A stretch of 64,000 bases of DNA from the NCBI RefSeq assembly GCF_021532655.1, contig NZ_JAKGAS010000001.1:434001-498000 (forward strand). The letters run 5' to 3'. Source of the DNA: Paraglaciecola algarum. Lineage in GTDB: Bacteria; Pseudomonadota; Gammaproteobacteria; Enterobacterales; Alteromonadaceae. Made by a program: the position numbers and the translations under genes. Below are positions 20,075 to 28,862 of this stretch, piece by piece; positions within the stretch are counted from its first letter, which is position 1; every line of letters starts with the position of its first letter. The notes under the pieces were generated by a model. It searched no databases and was not told the DNA's origin. It saw only the letters and a list, made by a program, of their open reading frames with translations.

Positions 20075-20836
20075 CTAATTTATATTGAAATGAAAGTTTT
20101 GTTTGGAGGTGCAAACAGCCTGACTATTGTAGGTTCGTTCTTGCCAGTTAACCTTATGATTTTTATCGATAGTTAACACAGTTGACGAGCGAGTTCCGTA
20201 GTCGTCACCTTGAATAAAGATTGAAGACAAGTGTCTTTCTAATTCTATGGGCACACCGGTTTTAGGTAGGTGGGGATCGTCAGCTTTGGTGTTGTCGAGT
20301 AATAGCTCAAATAGCGTATTTGCATCAATGGGGAAGTCTGAACGGCAATATTCTTCTAGTTGAGATACGCCTTTTTGAATTTTGGGCCAGGGACTATTTA
20401 AATTGGCATTGGATAACCCATACACACCTGTATCTAACGCTTGAAGTGTATCAAGGTGATTATTGTAAACAGAAAGTTTATTCCACTGGCCAAACAATAA
20501 GTTGTAACCATTATACTGATGTTTAGTTTGAGCTAATGTTTGGGCGTAATCTACATTAGGGGTTTCAAGGTATTGACTAACCAATGTGCCTCGAGTAATG
20601 GCTTGATTATTCACTTTTTCAGGGTTGCGAATGTTAGTTAAAGCTGCGATAAACCCGTCTTGATTAATCCCCATCCAAGAGCCCCCAGCGACTAAATCTT
20701 TGCCAGCTAACACTTGTTCTGTTTTAGGCCAAAAATGCGACTCTGCCGTTTGGCGATTAAAAAACTCATCACGATTAGCCGCAATAATTAATGGATAATC
20801 TTTATGTTGATTGACGGCAACAAATAAAATACACAT
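20075..20836 (-). CDS. NRDE family protein (TANGO2-like)
   Basis: A 253-residue protein beginning MCILFVAV, with AANRDEFFNR, the motif that names the family, near residue 19, and GGSWMGIN. Cys2 at the N terminus and the NTN-hydrolase-like layout suggest an amidohydrolase fold, but no bacterial activity is established. The eukaryotic relative TANGO2 has been linked with heme or lipid handling. It lies 15 bases after the FHA-domain gene and may share its transcript. Confidence 0.88.
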   Translation of the reverse strand: MCILFVAVNQHKDYPLIIAANRDEFFNRQTAESHFWPKTEQVLAGKDLVAGGSWMGINQDGFIAALTNIRNPEKVNNQAITRGTLVSQYLETPNVDYAQTLAQTKHQYNGYNLLFGQWNKLSVYNNHLDTLQALDTGVYGLSNANLNSPWPKIQKGVSQLEEYCRSDFPIDANTLFELLLDNTKADDPHLPKTGVPIELERHLSSIFIQGDDYGTRSSTVLTIDKNHKVNWQERTYNSQAVCTSKQNFHFNIN

Positions 20837-20851
20837 TTTCTAAAGCTTAAG

Positions 20852-21808
20852 TTAGTTGTTTTTCAAGTTATCTACTCGATCAAATAACTTTTGAGATTTA
20901 TCGACAAAATCTTCAGAGCCTATTGTGCCAGTAATGTTATAAATAGGCGCCAACAGTATGGGGTTGTACTTAGGGCGACTATTGAATTCGTCATCTTTTA
21001 AGAATCCTAAGGTCAAAATAGGTGCCAGCACTAAGATGGATATGGCCGCAGTAATGTAATTTCTGCGTTTATCTGGCTGGTGAAAGGCAATAAACAGACT
21101 TAACCAAATAAAACTAATCACGATTACTGCAAACACCAATAACTCTAACCAGCTAAACCAACCATCGGGTTGAATATTAAAAATAATGACCTTTTGTAAT
21201 AAGTTTAAGGCGAATATCAGTAAACTGGTCAATAGAGTCAGGTTTATTTGATTAATCAAATGACTTTCTTTTTTGACCACTTTAGCCAAAGTGGCAATCC
21301 CTAAAGGCCAAATTAACATCATGCCCAATTGACCTAATTCTGAAGGCAAGGCATTGATTAACTTAAACTCTTCAACACTATTAAGGTATTGTGAAAATAG
21401 TAAATAGGCTAAACAAGCAAAAACTAATGAAAATGCCAAAGAAAGCTTATTTAACCAACTTAGGTTTTCTTCCAATTCACTAAGAGGCATAGCAATAGGC
21501 AAAGGCACTTTAGTGTCAATTATTCTAATCCGAGTGCGACCAATTTTAATGATGTCGTTTGATACTAGGTTAGCTTGTTTAACGTATTTCCCGTTAACTT
21601 TGATACCATTAGTTGATTGACAGTCATTCACCATCAATTGTCCTGATTCAGGATCAATGGCCACTAACATATGGCTAGGACATATGTATGGATCATCTAG
21701 TCTCAAATCATTATTAAAATCTCGACCTACACATACATAATCCTGCTCAAATTTAAAATGTTTAAGGGGAATGTTTTTACGGGATAAAAGTTCTAAAACT
21801 ATTGCCAT
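20852..21808 (-). CDS. FHA-domain membrane protein
   Basis: A 318-residue protein with an N-terminal phosphothreonine-binding FHA domain (about residues 20-95: VGRDFNNDLRLDD, CPSHMLV, STNGIKVNG). About four or five transmembrane helices follow between roughly residues 125 and 275, then a short polar tail. The FHA domain is therefore cytoplasmic and anchored in the inner membrane, and could recruit a phosphorylated partner. Its start overlaps the end of the secreted protease gene by 10 bases, so the two are translationally coupled and probably work together. No kinase or phosphatase gene is adjacent. Specific function unknown. Confidence 0.85.
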   Translation of the reverse strand: MAIVLELLSRKNIPLKHFKFEQDYVCVGRDFNNDLRLDDPYICPSHMLVAIDPESGQLMVNDCQSTNGIKVNGKYVKQANLVSNDIIKIGRTRIRIIDTKVPLPIAMPLSELEENLSWLNKLSLAFSLVFACLAYLLFSQYLNSVEEFKLINALPSELGQLGMMLIWPLGIATLAKVVKKESHLINQINLTLLTSLLIFALNLLQKVIIFNIQPDGWFSWLELLVFAVIVISFIWLSLFIAFHQPDKRRNYITAAISILVLAPILTLGFLKDDEFNSRPKYNPILLAPIYNITGTIGSEDFVDKSQKLFDRVDNLKNN

Positions 21809-23073
21809 TCAATTGAATCCATAAATTTTTGCGTAAATGCTGAAGCTGATTCTCTGCCGACACCGGCTAAGGTAAAGTGACTGATTAAGCCTTTGTCTTG
21901 GTGATCTAAGGTAGCTGCTACAAAAAGCACATCATAAAGTTGTTGATAGTCTTTATAAGCTCTTAAGCAAAATACGGTTTTACTAGTTACGCCATGAATA
22001 TTGGTGACTTTATCTTCTTGGCAACGATAGTTCGTGACATCTATTTTACCAGCTTTGTTGCCAGCTCCTGCACCTGTAATGCTATCGGTATAAAAAGAAT
22101 AAAATCTATGTTGGCTCAAATCTTTGCCTTCTAACCACTCAAATTCAAGCTCAACACCTCCAGTGGTTAAACCTGAATGTAAGAAAATTTGTTCGTCTAA
22201 GCGACAACGATTTTCAACTGACAAATATAACACGTCTGTGTCGTTTGCATTTGAGTCGCCCCAGCATGAAACAAACTCTGTGATTTGAGCCGGAACGGAA
22301 GCTTGTCCTAAATTAGCTGTTTTCCAAGGCTGGCTTTTAAGACGTGAAAACAACCTCTGTTGATTGACCATAAGTTGGGTATGTATTCTGACTTTCAGTT
22401 GGTCATTGGCTAGAGGAGCAGCGTCTTTGTTTTCTATTAGCTCATTAACCTTAGCTAGCGGGATCAAAAAGCCTATTTGATTACCGGCAGTGGCTACATT
22501 CACTCCCATGACTTGGCCTAACTCATTAACCACAGGGCCGCCACTCATGCCTGGGTTGATTGAACCGGTGAAGTGAATACGTTGATAAAAACTGTTCTTT
22601 TTAAGCCCATTGAATGTACCCGGTACGACTATCATACCTAAGTCGTGGGGGTTTCCTAAGGAGTATATATTGCTTCCTTGGCTGGGAAGTTCGGGGGCAA
22701 TGGGAAAGGCTTCTTCTGCGTCAGATAAATTGACTTTTCTCACTAAAGCTAAATCATTAATAACATCTAAATCTACTAACTTTAGAGGACCTTCTTCGCC
22801 TAAATGATCCATATAAACAATTTTAAATTTCTCAGGATAATAAATGTATTCAGATACCACGTGATAATTGGTCACTATATTGCCAGCTTTATCAACTTGA
22901 AAGCCTGAACCAATAGAGGACTTATTACCGGATTCAAGATCAATAATTTTAATTTGATACAGTGCGGTTTGATATTGACCAAACAAACTTTGGGCAGTTT
23001 GTTGACTATGGGAAAAAGTGCAAATAATAGACAACAGAAATATGAAAATTCTCAATATGTATATTCCATTCAA
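21799..23073 (-). CDS. secreted trypsin-like serine protease (S1C-like), no PDZ seen
   Basis: About 424 residues with a signal peptide. The catalytic triad is visible: His in TNYHVV (about residue 70), Asp in NDLALVRK and Ser in NPGMSGGPVV (about residue 180), as in DegP/DegS-type proteases. The C-terminal half (about residues 215-424) is not a recognisable PDZ domain; it contains several cysteines and a VSCWGDSNAND stretch. The start is non-ATG: TTG at 23073, or TTG at 23055, which gives a neater signal peptide (MRIFIFLLS). It overlaps the FHA-domain gene by 10 bases. Confidence 0.82.
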   Translation of the reverse strand: MNGIYILRIFIFLLSIICTFSHSQQTAQSLFGQYQTALYQIKIIDLESGNKSSIGSGFQVDKAGNIVTNYHVVSEYIYYPEKFKIVYMDHLGEEGPLKLVDLDVINDLALVRKVNLSDAEEAFPIAPELPSQGSNIYSLGNPHDLGMIVVPGTFNGLKKNSFYQRIHFTGSINPGMSGGPVVNELGQVMGVNVATAGNQIGFLIPLAKVNELIENKDAAPLANDQLKVRIHTQLMVNQQRLFSRLKSQPWKTANLGQASVPAQITEFVSCWGDSNANDTDVLYLSVENRCRLDEQIFLHSGLTTGGVELEFEWLEGKDLSQHRFYSFYTDSITGAGAGNKAGKIDVTNYRCQEDKVTNIHGVTSKTVFCLRAYKDYQQLYDVLFVAATLDHQDKGLISHFTLAGVGRESASAFTQKFMDSIEWQ

Positions 23074-23481
23074 TTAACCAAAAAATAATGATAAAAGTAT
23101 AAAGCTTAATGTCGCTTAACTAACATTTGCTTTAACTTTTCACCTAACGATTATTTGCCTAGTGTAAATTGGCTTGCGGCATAATGAAATGCTTGAAAGG
23201 ACAATAAAGCTTATTCTTTACAAGTAAATTTTAAAATAAACCCCATTTGTAATTAAACGGTTATTAACTTGTTTTAAATTGGTAAAAGTCACAAGGGCTT
23301 AAAAATAAAACCAGCAATCGAGTAGTTTAATTATATGAAAAAACAGATTGAGTTTGGCCTAGGTTTTAATTTAAGGAATAATACAGCCCCTAAATAGACG
23401 TATCATTAAATAAGTGCTTTAGGTCTTTTTTTGTTATAAATACACGATAAATAAAAGAAGTTCCCCTTGCGGAGTTAAAGA
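23074..23481. other. AT-rich divergent intergenic region
   Basis: It separates the protease from the PLP-enzyme gene. A weak dyad (CCTAAA ... TTTAGG, about 23391-23426) is followed by a T run before the PLP gene and might be an attenuator, but the 6-bp stem and long loop are unconvincing. No RNA gene or repeat is recognised. Confidence 0.4.
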
Positions 23482-24720
23482 TTGAAAAATAAAGGTTTTA
23501 CCACACAACTAGTACATGCTGATCGCTTACTCAATTTACCTGAAAACGGTGCTGTGCACCAAGCCACGAATAACTCTGTGTTGTTTGAATTTAAAGACGC
23601 GCAAGGCATAGTTGATGTTTTCCAAGGTAAAAAAGCTGGCCATGTGTATGGGCGCTCTTCAACCGGATCTGCAGCAGCATTGCAAAATATTTTAAATCAC
23701 CTAGAAGGTGGAGTAGGGGCGATTACCTTTGCCACAGGTATGGCTGCTATTACTTCGACCATGCTTAGTTTATTCAAAGCAGGTGATCATATTATTGTGA
23801 GTCACTTTTTGTTTGGTAACACCCGAAGTTTTGCCGAAACCATGCAAACTCTTGGTATTGAACTTAGCTTTGTAGACGTCACTGATGTCAGGAATATAGA
23901 ACAGGCCTATCAAAAGAATACCAAAGCTGTATACCTAGAAACAATAGCTAACCCTGTTACGCAAGTGGCTGATTTACCCTGTATTGGTCGTTATTGTCAG
24001 GAAAAAGGCTTGCTGTTTATCGTTGACAGTACTATGACGCCACCCAATATGTTTGATGCTAAATCAGTCTTGGCCTCAATTACTATCAGCTCTTTAACCA
24101 AATACGTATCTGGACACGGCAATGTGTTAGGTGGGGCAGTGGTGGATACTGGATTATTTGATTGGTCCAAGTTTGACAATATTCTAGATATTTATCGCGG
24201 AGCGGACACCACATTGTGGGGATTAACCCAAATGCGTAAACGGGGTTTACGTGACATGGGGGCTACACTTTCACCTCAGTCTTGTCATGAAATTTCAATT
24301 GGGTTAGAAACCTTAGTACTGCGTACAGACAAAACTTGTGATAACGCATTACGTATAGCCTCATATTTACATAATCATCCAAAAGTGACGGCCGTATATT
24401 ACCCTGGATTGGCTGATCACCCTCAACATTTTCTAGCTAGAGAATATTTCAAAGGGTATGGCGGCATTTTAAGTTTTGATTTGATAGATGAGATTGATCC
24501 CATCGCATTTTTAAATGCACTCGAGCTAGTGATTTGCGCCACTCATCTTGGTGACACACGAACGCTTGCCTTGCCAGTGGCTTCCACTATCTATTTTGAA
24601 TCCAGTCAACAAGAGCGTGATGAAATGGGTATTAACGACAATATGATCAGAATGTCTGTGGGTATTGAAGATAGTGATGATTTAGTAGCTGATTTTGAAC
24701 AAGCGTTTGGGAAGTTTTGA
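23482..24720 (+). CDS. cystathionine gamma-synthase / methionine gamma-lyase family PLP enzyme
   Basis: A 412-residue Cys/Met-metabolism PLP enzyme of fold type I. Seen: YGRSSTGSAAALQ with the phosphate-binding Tyr/Arg, TFATGMAAI, FIVDSTMTPP with the PLP-ring aspartate, the Schiff-base lysine in SSLTKYVSGHGNVLGG and LPVASTIYFE near the C terminus with the usual substrate-binding region. The start codon is TTG, with GGAG seven bases upstream; no better ATG exists. It could act as gamma-synthase, gamma-lyase or O-acetylhomoserine sulfhydrylase; the sequence alone does not decide. The structured repeat begins 10 bases after its stop. Confidence 0.88.
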   Translation: MKNKGFTTQLVHADRLLNLPENGAVHQATNNSVLFEFKDAQGIVDVFQGKKAGHVYGRSSTGSAAALQNILNHLEGGVGAITFATGMAAITSTMLSLFKAGDHIIVSHFLFGNTRSFAETMQTLGIELSFVDVTDVRNIEQAYQKNTKAVYLETIANPVTQVADLPCIGRYCQEKGLLFIVDSTMTPPNMFDAKSVLASITISSLTKYVSGHGNVLGGAVVDTGLFDWSKFDNILDIYRGADTTLWGLTQMRKRGLRDMGATLSPQSCHEISIGLETLVLRTDKTCDNALRIASYLHNHPKVTAVYYPGLADHPQHFLAREYFKGYGGILSFDLIDEIDPIAFLNALELVICATHLGDTRTLALPVASTIYFESSQQERDEMGINDNMIRMSVGIEDSDDLVADFEQAFGKF

Positions 24721-24730
24721 TTTTTTAAAA

Positions 24731-24992
24731 GCATTCACTTCGTTCACCGCAATCCATTGCGGGTTTTCACCCAGCGTCCCTTCTGGGCGATGCACTTCTT
24801 TTCAACAGCTAAAAGAAGTGCACAAGAAAAGCCGCCCACCAACAAAGCTTCTATTCCAAATAACTTATATTCATTAGGCCGAATTGAGATGTTCCCGACA
24901 TCGTAATTCTCAATTGGCTATCCATGCCAATTGTCCAAATGAATATTGGCGTTATTCGGGAAGCTTTGGATGTGGAAGTAAAATCAAAAGCA
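24731..24992 (+). repeat. multi-hairpin structured repeat, left copy
   Basis: A 262-base element with ordered hairpins: CCGC-AATCCATT-GCGG (24747-24762), CCCAG-CGTCCCTT-CTGGG (24770-24787) and TGCACTTCTTTT/AAAAGAAGTGCA with loop CAACAGCT (24791-24822). A 165-base body follows, beginning AGAAAAGCCGCCCACCAAC. The reverse complement of 26651-26909 carries the same series in the same order. Loops match while stems differ but remain paired. No open frame of note lies inside. Confidence 0.85.
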
Positions 24993-25159
24993 CGGCTTCG
25001 CCAATATGGAATAAAAAATCACTTTCTTTTAGGTTAAACTATCTGTAGGTTATTGTTTAAATTAAAATTTATTAAAAAAGTGTTATGAATTTCGGTATTA
25101 GATTAAAATGTGATGCGAGGAATTCGCGGTAATACACTGTTATGTTCATAGAGGAAGCA

Positions 25160-26512
25160 ATGAACCAGAGTCAAATCAATCAAGTTAAGGGACATTTAGA
25201 AGAGTTCACATCAATTGACCTAGCCGATTTAATTGCGAATAGTTTAGGTGAGAGTCCTGATCTCATGAGCATTAATATTGGGGAATATACAGCCAAGGAA
25301 TACTTTTCTGTTGTAAATAAAGTTTTTAGGCAACTCTCAGAAGAAATAGATAGTTCATACGCAAAAACACTCCCTTTTCAATATAACTTTCATAATGAAT
25401 ATGGTTCAGGAAATTTACATCAAGATCTAGCTAATCTTCTTAACCAAATAAAAACAAATAATTTTAGAGCAAGTATCCCTCAACTTAATAAGCTTGCGCA
25501 TTATCAAGCTGTAAACGGTTTTTGGGAAAAATCCAAAAGAAAATACTTTAGGTCTAGCGAATCTAATGTAAAGGATGATCAGGAGAGAATTAATTTAGTT
25601 ACAAAACACATGCTTAAGGTTTCGGAGAGATTAACGAGGCTTATAGAAGAAATAAATGAAGAAAAAGAAGGTGTTAATTTATTTTTGAAATCCAAAAATA
25701 GTGAGCTAAGTGAAATAGAAGCTTTATTAAATGCCTCTAGACAACACTCAAATGAAATTAACGATTTATATACTAAGTCTTCAACTGTTGAAGAAAGAAT
25801 AACTTCAACTCTTGAAAACTCTGAAGACAAGAAAAATGATATTGAAACTATAGAGAGTGAATCAAGGAAGCTTCTAATGGAGCTAAAGTCATTACTTAAA
25901 GACAATAATGAAAATACTAAATCTAACAATGAAACCTATTCAAAATTAGTCCGAGCCTTTGAAGAAAAACTTAGTTATGTAGAAGAAAAAAAGGAATATT
26001 TTGAAGAAAGAAATTCCTATCTAGATGACTTAATAGAAAGAGAAGTAGGGGCTTCATTATTTGAAACTTTTAAACAACGGAAGAAAGAGTTAATTACATC
26101 TATTGGATTTTGGAAGTGGACCGTACCAATAACCGCTGTTGCAACTATAGCTTGGATATTTTTTCTTTTTGGAAATGGAGATTTAAGTGATTTGGCTTGG
26201 CAAGTAATTGTTGTTAATTCATTAAAGGCTTTACCTGCTATTGGTATATTGTTGTTTGCTATTTCACAATACGTGAAAGAGAGGAATTTTCAAGAAGAGT
26301 ACGCTTTTAAATCAGCAGTAGCCTTAACAATAAACTCATATGCGGACCAGTTAAATGAAACCACAAATAAAGATAAAATGATAATGGATTCGGTCACTCA
26401 GATATACAAGAGTCCTATTCATCAGAAGACCGCAATCAAAGATCAAAATGCTATTACGGCATCAGCAAAAGAGCTAGTTGAAACAGCAAAATCAATAGTG
26501 CCGCAAAAATGA
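25160..26512 (+). CDS. orphan coiled-coil membrane protein, function unknown
   Basis: A 450-residue protein. Residues about 1-140 are a mixed helical domain, about 150-310 form a long charged coiled coil rich in E, K and N, and two transmembrane helices follow (about 319-340 and 352-374). A conserved-looking block ERNFQEEYAFKSAVALTI then leads into a cytoplasmic tail. I do not recognise a named family. The start is ATG 25160 because GAGG lies five bases upstream; ATG 25142 lacks a site. Of 15 arginines, 13 use AGA/AGG and none uses CGT/CGC, unlike the ribosomal and metabolic genes around it. It has no partner gene and is bracketed by inverted structured repeats, so horizontal acquisition is likely. 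A defence or membrane-stress role is possible but unsupported. Confidence 0.8.
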   Translation: MNQSQINQVKGHLEEFTSIDLADLIANSLGESPDLMSINIGEYTAKEYFSVVNKVFRQLSEEIDSSYAKTLPFQYNFHNEYGSGNLHQDLANLLNQIKTNNFRASIPQLNKLAHYQAVNGFWEKSKRKYFRSSESNVKDDQERINLVTKHMLKVSERLTRLIEEINEEKEGVNLFLKSKNSELSEIEALLNASRQHSNEINDLYTKSSTVEERITSTLENSEDKKNDIETIESESRKLLMELKSLLKDNNENTKSNNETYSKLVRAFEEKLSYVEEKKEYFEERNSYLDDLIEREVGASLFETFKQRKKELITSIGFWKWTVPITAVATIAWIFFLFGNGDLSDLAWQVIVVNSLKALPAIGILLFAISQYVKERNFQEEYAFKSAVALTINSYADQLNETTNKDKMIMDSVTQIYKSPIHQKTAIKDQNAITASAKELVETAKSIVPQK

Positions 26513-26650
26513 ACCTAACATTCAATTCAGAAGGATATAAAAACAGTTGGTTTTGGTGATGCGTCGCTAATTTTAACCAACTAATTTTTGTCTCTTATTG
26601 AGGCGTTGAATTACCTCCTATAATATTCATCTCACTTAGTGGAACCGCGA

Positions 26651-26909
26651 TGCTTTTGATTTTGTCCCACATCCAAAACTTCCCGAATGACGCCAATATT
26701 AATTGGGGCAATTGGCAGGATGCCAATTGAGCTTTGCCTTGTCGGGAACAAATCAAAGCGACCTAATTAATATCAGTCATTCGGAGAAGAAGTTTTGTTG
26801 GTGGGCGGCATTTTTCTGGTTACTCTTTTTATGCTGTTGTAAAAAGAGTTACTAGCTCGAAGGGATTCGAGTTAAAAACGTCATGGATGACGGTGAGCTT
26901 TGCGAATGC
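26651..26909 (-). repeat. multi-hairpin structured repeat, right copy (inverted)
   Basis: The reverse complement aligns with the left copy over its whole length (body roughly 80% identical by eye). Hairpins in plus coordinates: GTTACTCTTTTT/AAAAAGAGTTAC with a GCTGTTG loop (26819-26852), CTCGA-AGGGAT-TCGAG (26856-26871) and CGTCATGGATGACG (26879-26892). Further short stems, TGCGCGCAGCGCA and TTCGCGTAGCGAA, extend it towards the osmC-like gene. It ends about 40 bases from that gene's stop codon. Confidence 0.85.
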
Positions 26910-26952
26910 CCTGTGCGCGCAGCGCATATCTTAGTTCGCGTAGCGAATGCTA

Positions 26953-27345
26953 TTAAGCTATTTCATAGCTTGTTTCTATTTCCACTTTCCCGGATAACAT
27001 CAACATCACTGAGCAGTATTTTTCTGCAGATAATTGCACTGCTCTTGCTAGGTGTTTTTCGCTTATGTTGTTGCCGGTTACTTTGTAATGGGCATGGATT
27101 TTGGTAAATACTCGCGGGGCATCTTCTGCTCTTTGGGCGTTAAGTTCACATACACAATCGGTAACGTCTTGACGGGATTTCTTGAGAATTTCCACTACGT
27201 CAATAGATGAACAGGCGCCAGCAGATAATAAAACTGATTCCATTGGGCTAATTTGACTGCCATTGCCATCCATTACCATTGATTGGCCTGTGTCGGTTTC
27301 GCAGTTAAATATCATGTCTTGTTGCCAAGTAACTGTTGCTTGCAT
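26953..27345 (-). CDS. OsmC family protein
   Basis: A 130-residue OsmC/Ohr-fold protein. The two redox cysteines are visible in AGACSSIDVVEIL (about residue 45) and KYCSVMLML (about residue 110), the layout of YhfA-type OsmC proteins, thought to act as thiol peroxidases on organic hydroperoxides. The TVTWQQDMIFNCETDTG start is the usual N-terminal strand pair. The stop codon is close to the structured repeat. The following genes on this strand (membrane protein, S1-like protein) have small gaps. Confidence 0.9.
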   Translation of the reverse strand: MQATVTWQQDMIFNCETDTGQSMVMDGNGSQISPMESVLLSAGACSSIDVVEILKKSRQDVTDCVCELNAQRAEDAPRVFTKIHAHYKVTGNNISEKHLARAVQLSAEKYCSVMLMLSGKVEIETSYEIA

Positions 27346-27369
27346 GTTTACCTCTTTGTTGTAACTTTT

Positions 27370-27819
27370 TTAACCGTAAAAGCCATAACCTTTGGCCATA
27401 AATACGGCTAATAAAGGAATGAGTACTAAACAAGCCAGTTCAGCCCGAATAATATTGATGACGCGTTTAGGTATGGTTATCAATGATTCTTCAGGGCGAC
27501 TCGCCTTATTGATGGACTTGTTTATAAAAACCGTTGGGTAAATAGACAATAACCCCATCACTACAAACAAGGTAACCTTAGTATGAAACACGCCGTTCTT
27601 TGTATAAAACTCAGTAGGTTTTCCTACCCAAAACCAAAGTGTTAACCCAGCCGCTAAAACAACCAAGGCACTTACACCATAGACCATGTCTATGCGTGCA
27701 ATTTTTTTCATTTGCTCAATACTCACTTGCCCCACTAGTAACATGTGTTCGGCTACTAGTGTGCCAGCTAATACAATTATGCCGATAAAATGCAGGTATC
27801 TAACCAAAATATCTTCCAT
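27370..27819 (-). CDS. DUF2214-like small integral membrane protein
   Basis: A 149-residue protein with four transmembrane helices (about 9-28, 46-66, 82-100 and 125-144). The N-terminal YLHFIGIIVLAGTLVAEH contains two helix-embedded histidines, reminiscent of CopD-like or DUF2214 proteins that may bind heme or metal. Function unknown. It lies 24 bases upstream of the OsmC-like gene and 13 bases downstream of the S1-like gene, so the three are probably co-transcribed. Confidence 0.75.
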   Translation of the reverse strand: MEDILVRYLHFIGIIVLAGTLVAEHMLLVGQVSIEQMKKIARIDMVYGVSALVVLAAGLTLWFWVGKPTEFYTKNGVFHTKVTLFVVMGLLSIYPTVFINKSINKASRPEESLITIPKRVINIIRAELACLVLIPLLAVFMAKGYGFYG

Positions 27820-27832
27820 GATTTATGTACTC

Positions 27833-28687
27833 CTAATCTGATTTTTTAACAAGCGTCACTTTAGTTTTATCTAACAATATACGTTTTTGTCGGTATAACG
27901 AACCCAGTGCTTTTTTATATGCATTTTTACTGACGTTAAAACGTTTGGATATTTCATCGGCTGAACTTTTGTCGGTTAGCGTTGATAAGCCATCGTGGGC
28001 AATTAAGTCTTCGATAATCTGCTCTTCTAGCGTGTTACGGGCGGTTGGATCATGAAACTGAAAACATAAATTAATTTTACCATCTTCACGAATAGACTTT
28101 ATAAAGCCCTTCATTGAATGGCCTATTTTAATCGGTTTGAACACTTCGTCTCTAAATAGTAAACCTAAGTGTGAACCATTAATAATGGCTTTATAACCCA
28201 TATCTGTTTTAGCGCAAATCAGTAGCTCTACTTCTTGCCTTGGCTCAAAGGTGCCACCTTCGTCACTGGATTCTTCGTATAAGAAGTCACTTAAACGAGT
28301 GGACGCGGCTAACCTACCCGTTTCTTCGTCACAAAATACATAAACGACATATGAAAGTCCTTCGGACATTGGATAGGTTTGTTCACTAAAAGGTACAAGC
28401 AAATCTTTTTCTAATCCCCAGTCCATAAATACGCCTACTTTAGACACACTGACTACTTTTAGGTAGGCACAATGATCAACTAATACTTTAGGACGTTTGG
28501 TGGTGGCGATAATACGGTCATCGCTGTCGTGGTATATAAAAGCGTTAACTTGGTCGCCTAATTTGCAGCCCAAAGGGGCTGATTTGGTAGGCAGTAATAT
28601 TTCACCTTTGTCTTTGCCGTCTAGATAAAAACCAAAAGGCACTTCATTAACCACTTCTAAAGAGTGGAACATTCCAACTTGTAACAT
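27833..28687 (-). CDS. S1-like RNA-binding protein (CvfB/YitL family)
   Basis: A 284-residue protein with tandem S1-like OB domains and a C-terminal winged helix. Seen: FGFYLDGKDKGEILLP (domain 1), VGVFMDWGLEKDLLVPF (domain 2), YKAIINGSHLGLLFRDEVF (domain 3) and ISKRFNVSKNAYKKALGSLYRQKRI as the winged helix. The family binds RNA and affects virulence-factor expression in Staphylococcus (CvfB); in gammaproteobacteria its role is not defined. First gene of a three-gene leftward run. Confidence 0.9.
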   Translation of the reverse strand: MLQVGMFHSLEVVNEVPFGFYLDGKDKGEILLPTKSAPLGCKLGDQVNAFIYHDSDDRIIATTKRPKVLVDHCAYLKVVSVSKVGVFMDWGLEKDLLVPFSEQTYPMSEGLSYVVYVFCDEETGRLAASTRLSDFLYEESSDEGGTFEPRQEVELLICAKTDMGYKAIINGSHLGLLFRDEVFKPIKIGHSMKGFIKSIREDGKINLCFQFHDPTARNTLEEQIIEDLIAHDGLSTLTDKSSADEISKRFNVSKNAYKKALGSLYRQKRILLDKTKVTLVKKSD

Positions 28688-28862
28688 AGTTCGGTCGATA
28701 ATCTTTTATTGGATAATTATTTCTATTGTAACTGATAACGTTAAATAGCAATAAGCCAATAAACATATTTTACTAAGATAGTTTTCATTTCCATGGTTTT
28801 TTCATGGCATAATTAGTTTATTAAAATTTCTATGTAATTGTATGTTTTATGAGTGTTTATAG

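Noticed and set aside
24731..26909. CRISPR array or phage-type defence island
   Set aside because: Only two inverted diverged repeats and one gene; no regular spacers, Cas genes, nuclease or helicase motifs. No CRISPR array is seen anywhere in the window.
26883..27107. A 74-codon frame spanning the right structured repeat and the osmC-like gene
   Set aside because: It runs through the hairpins and antisense to osmC, with no ribosome-binding site.
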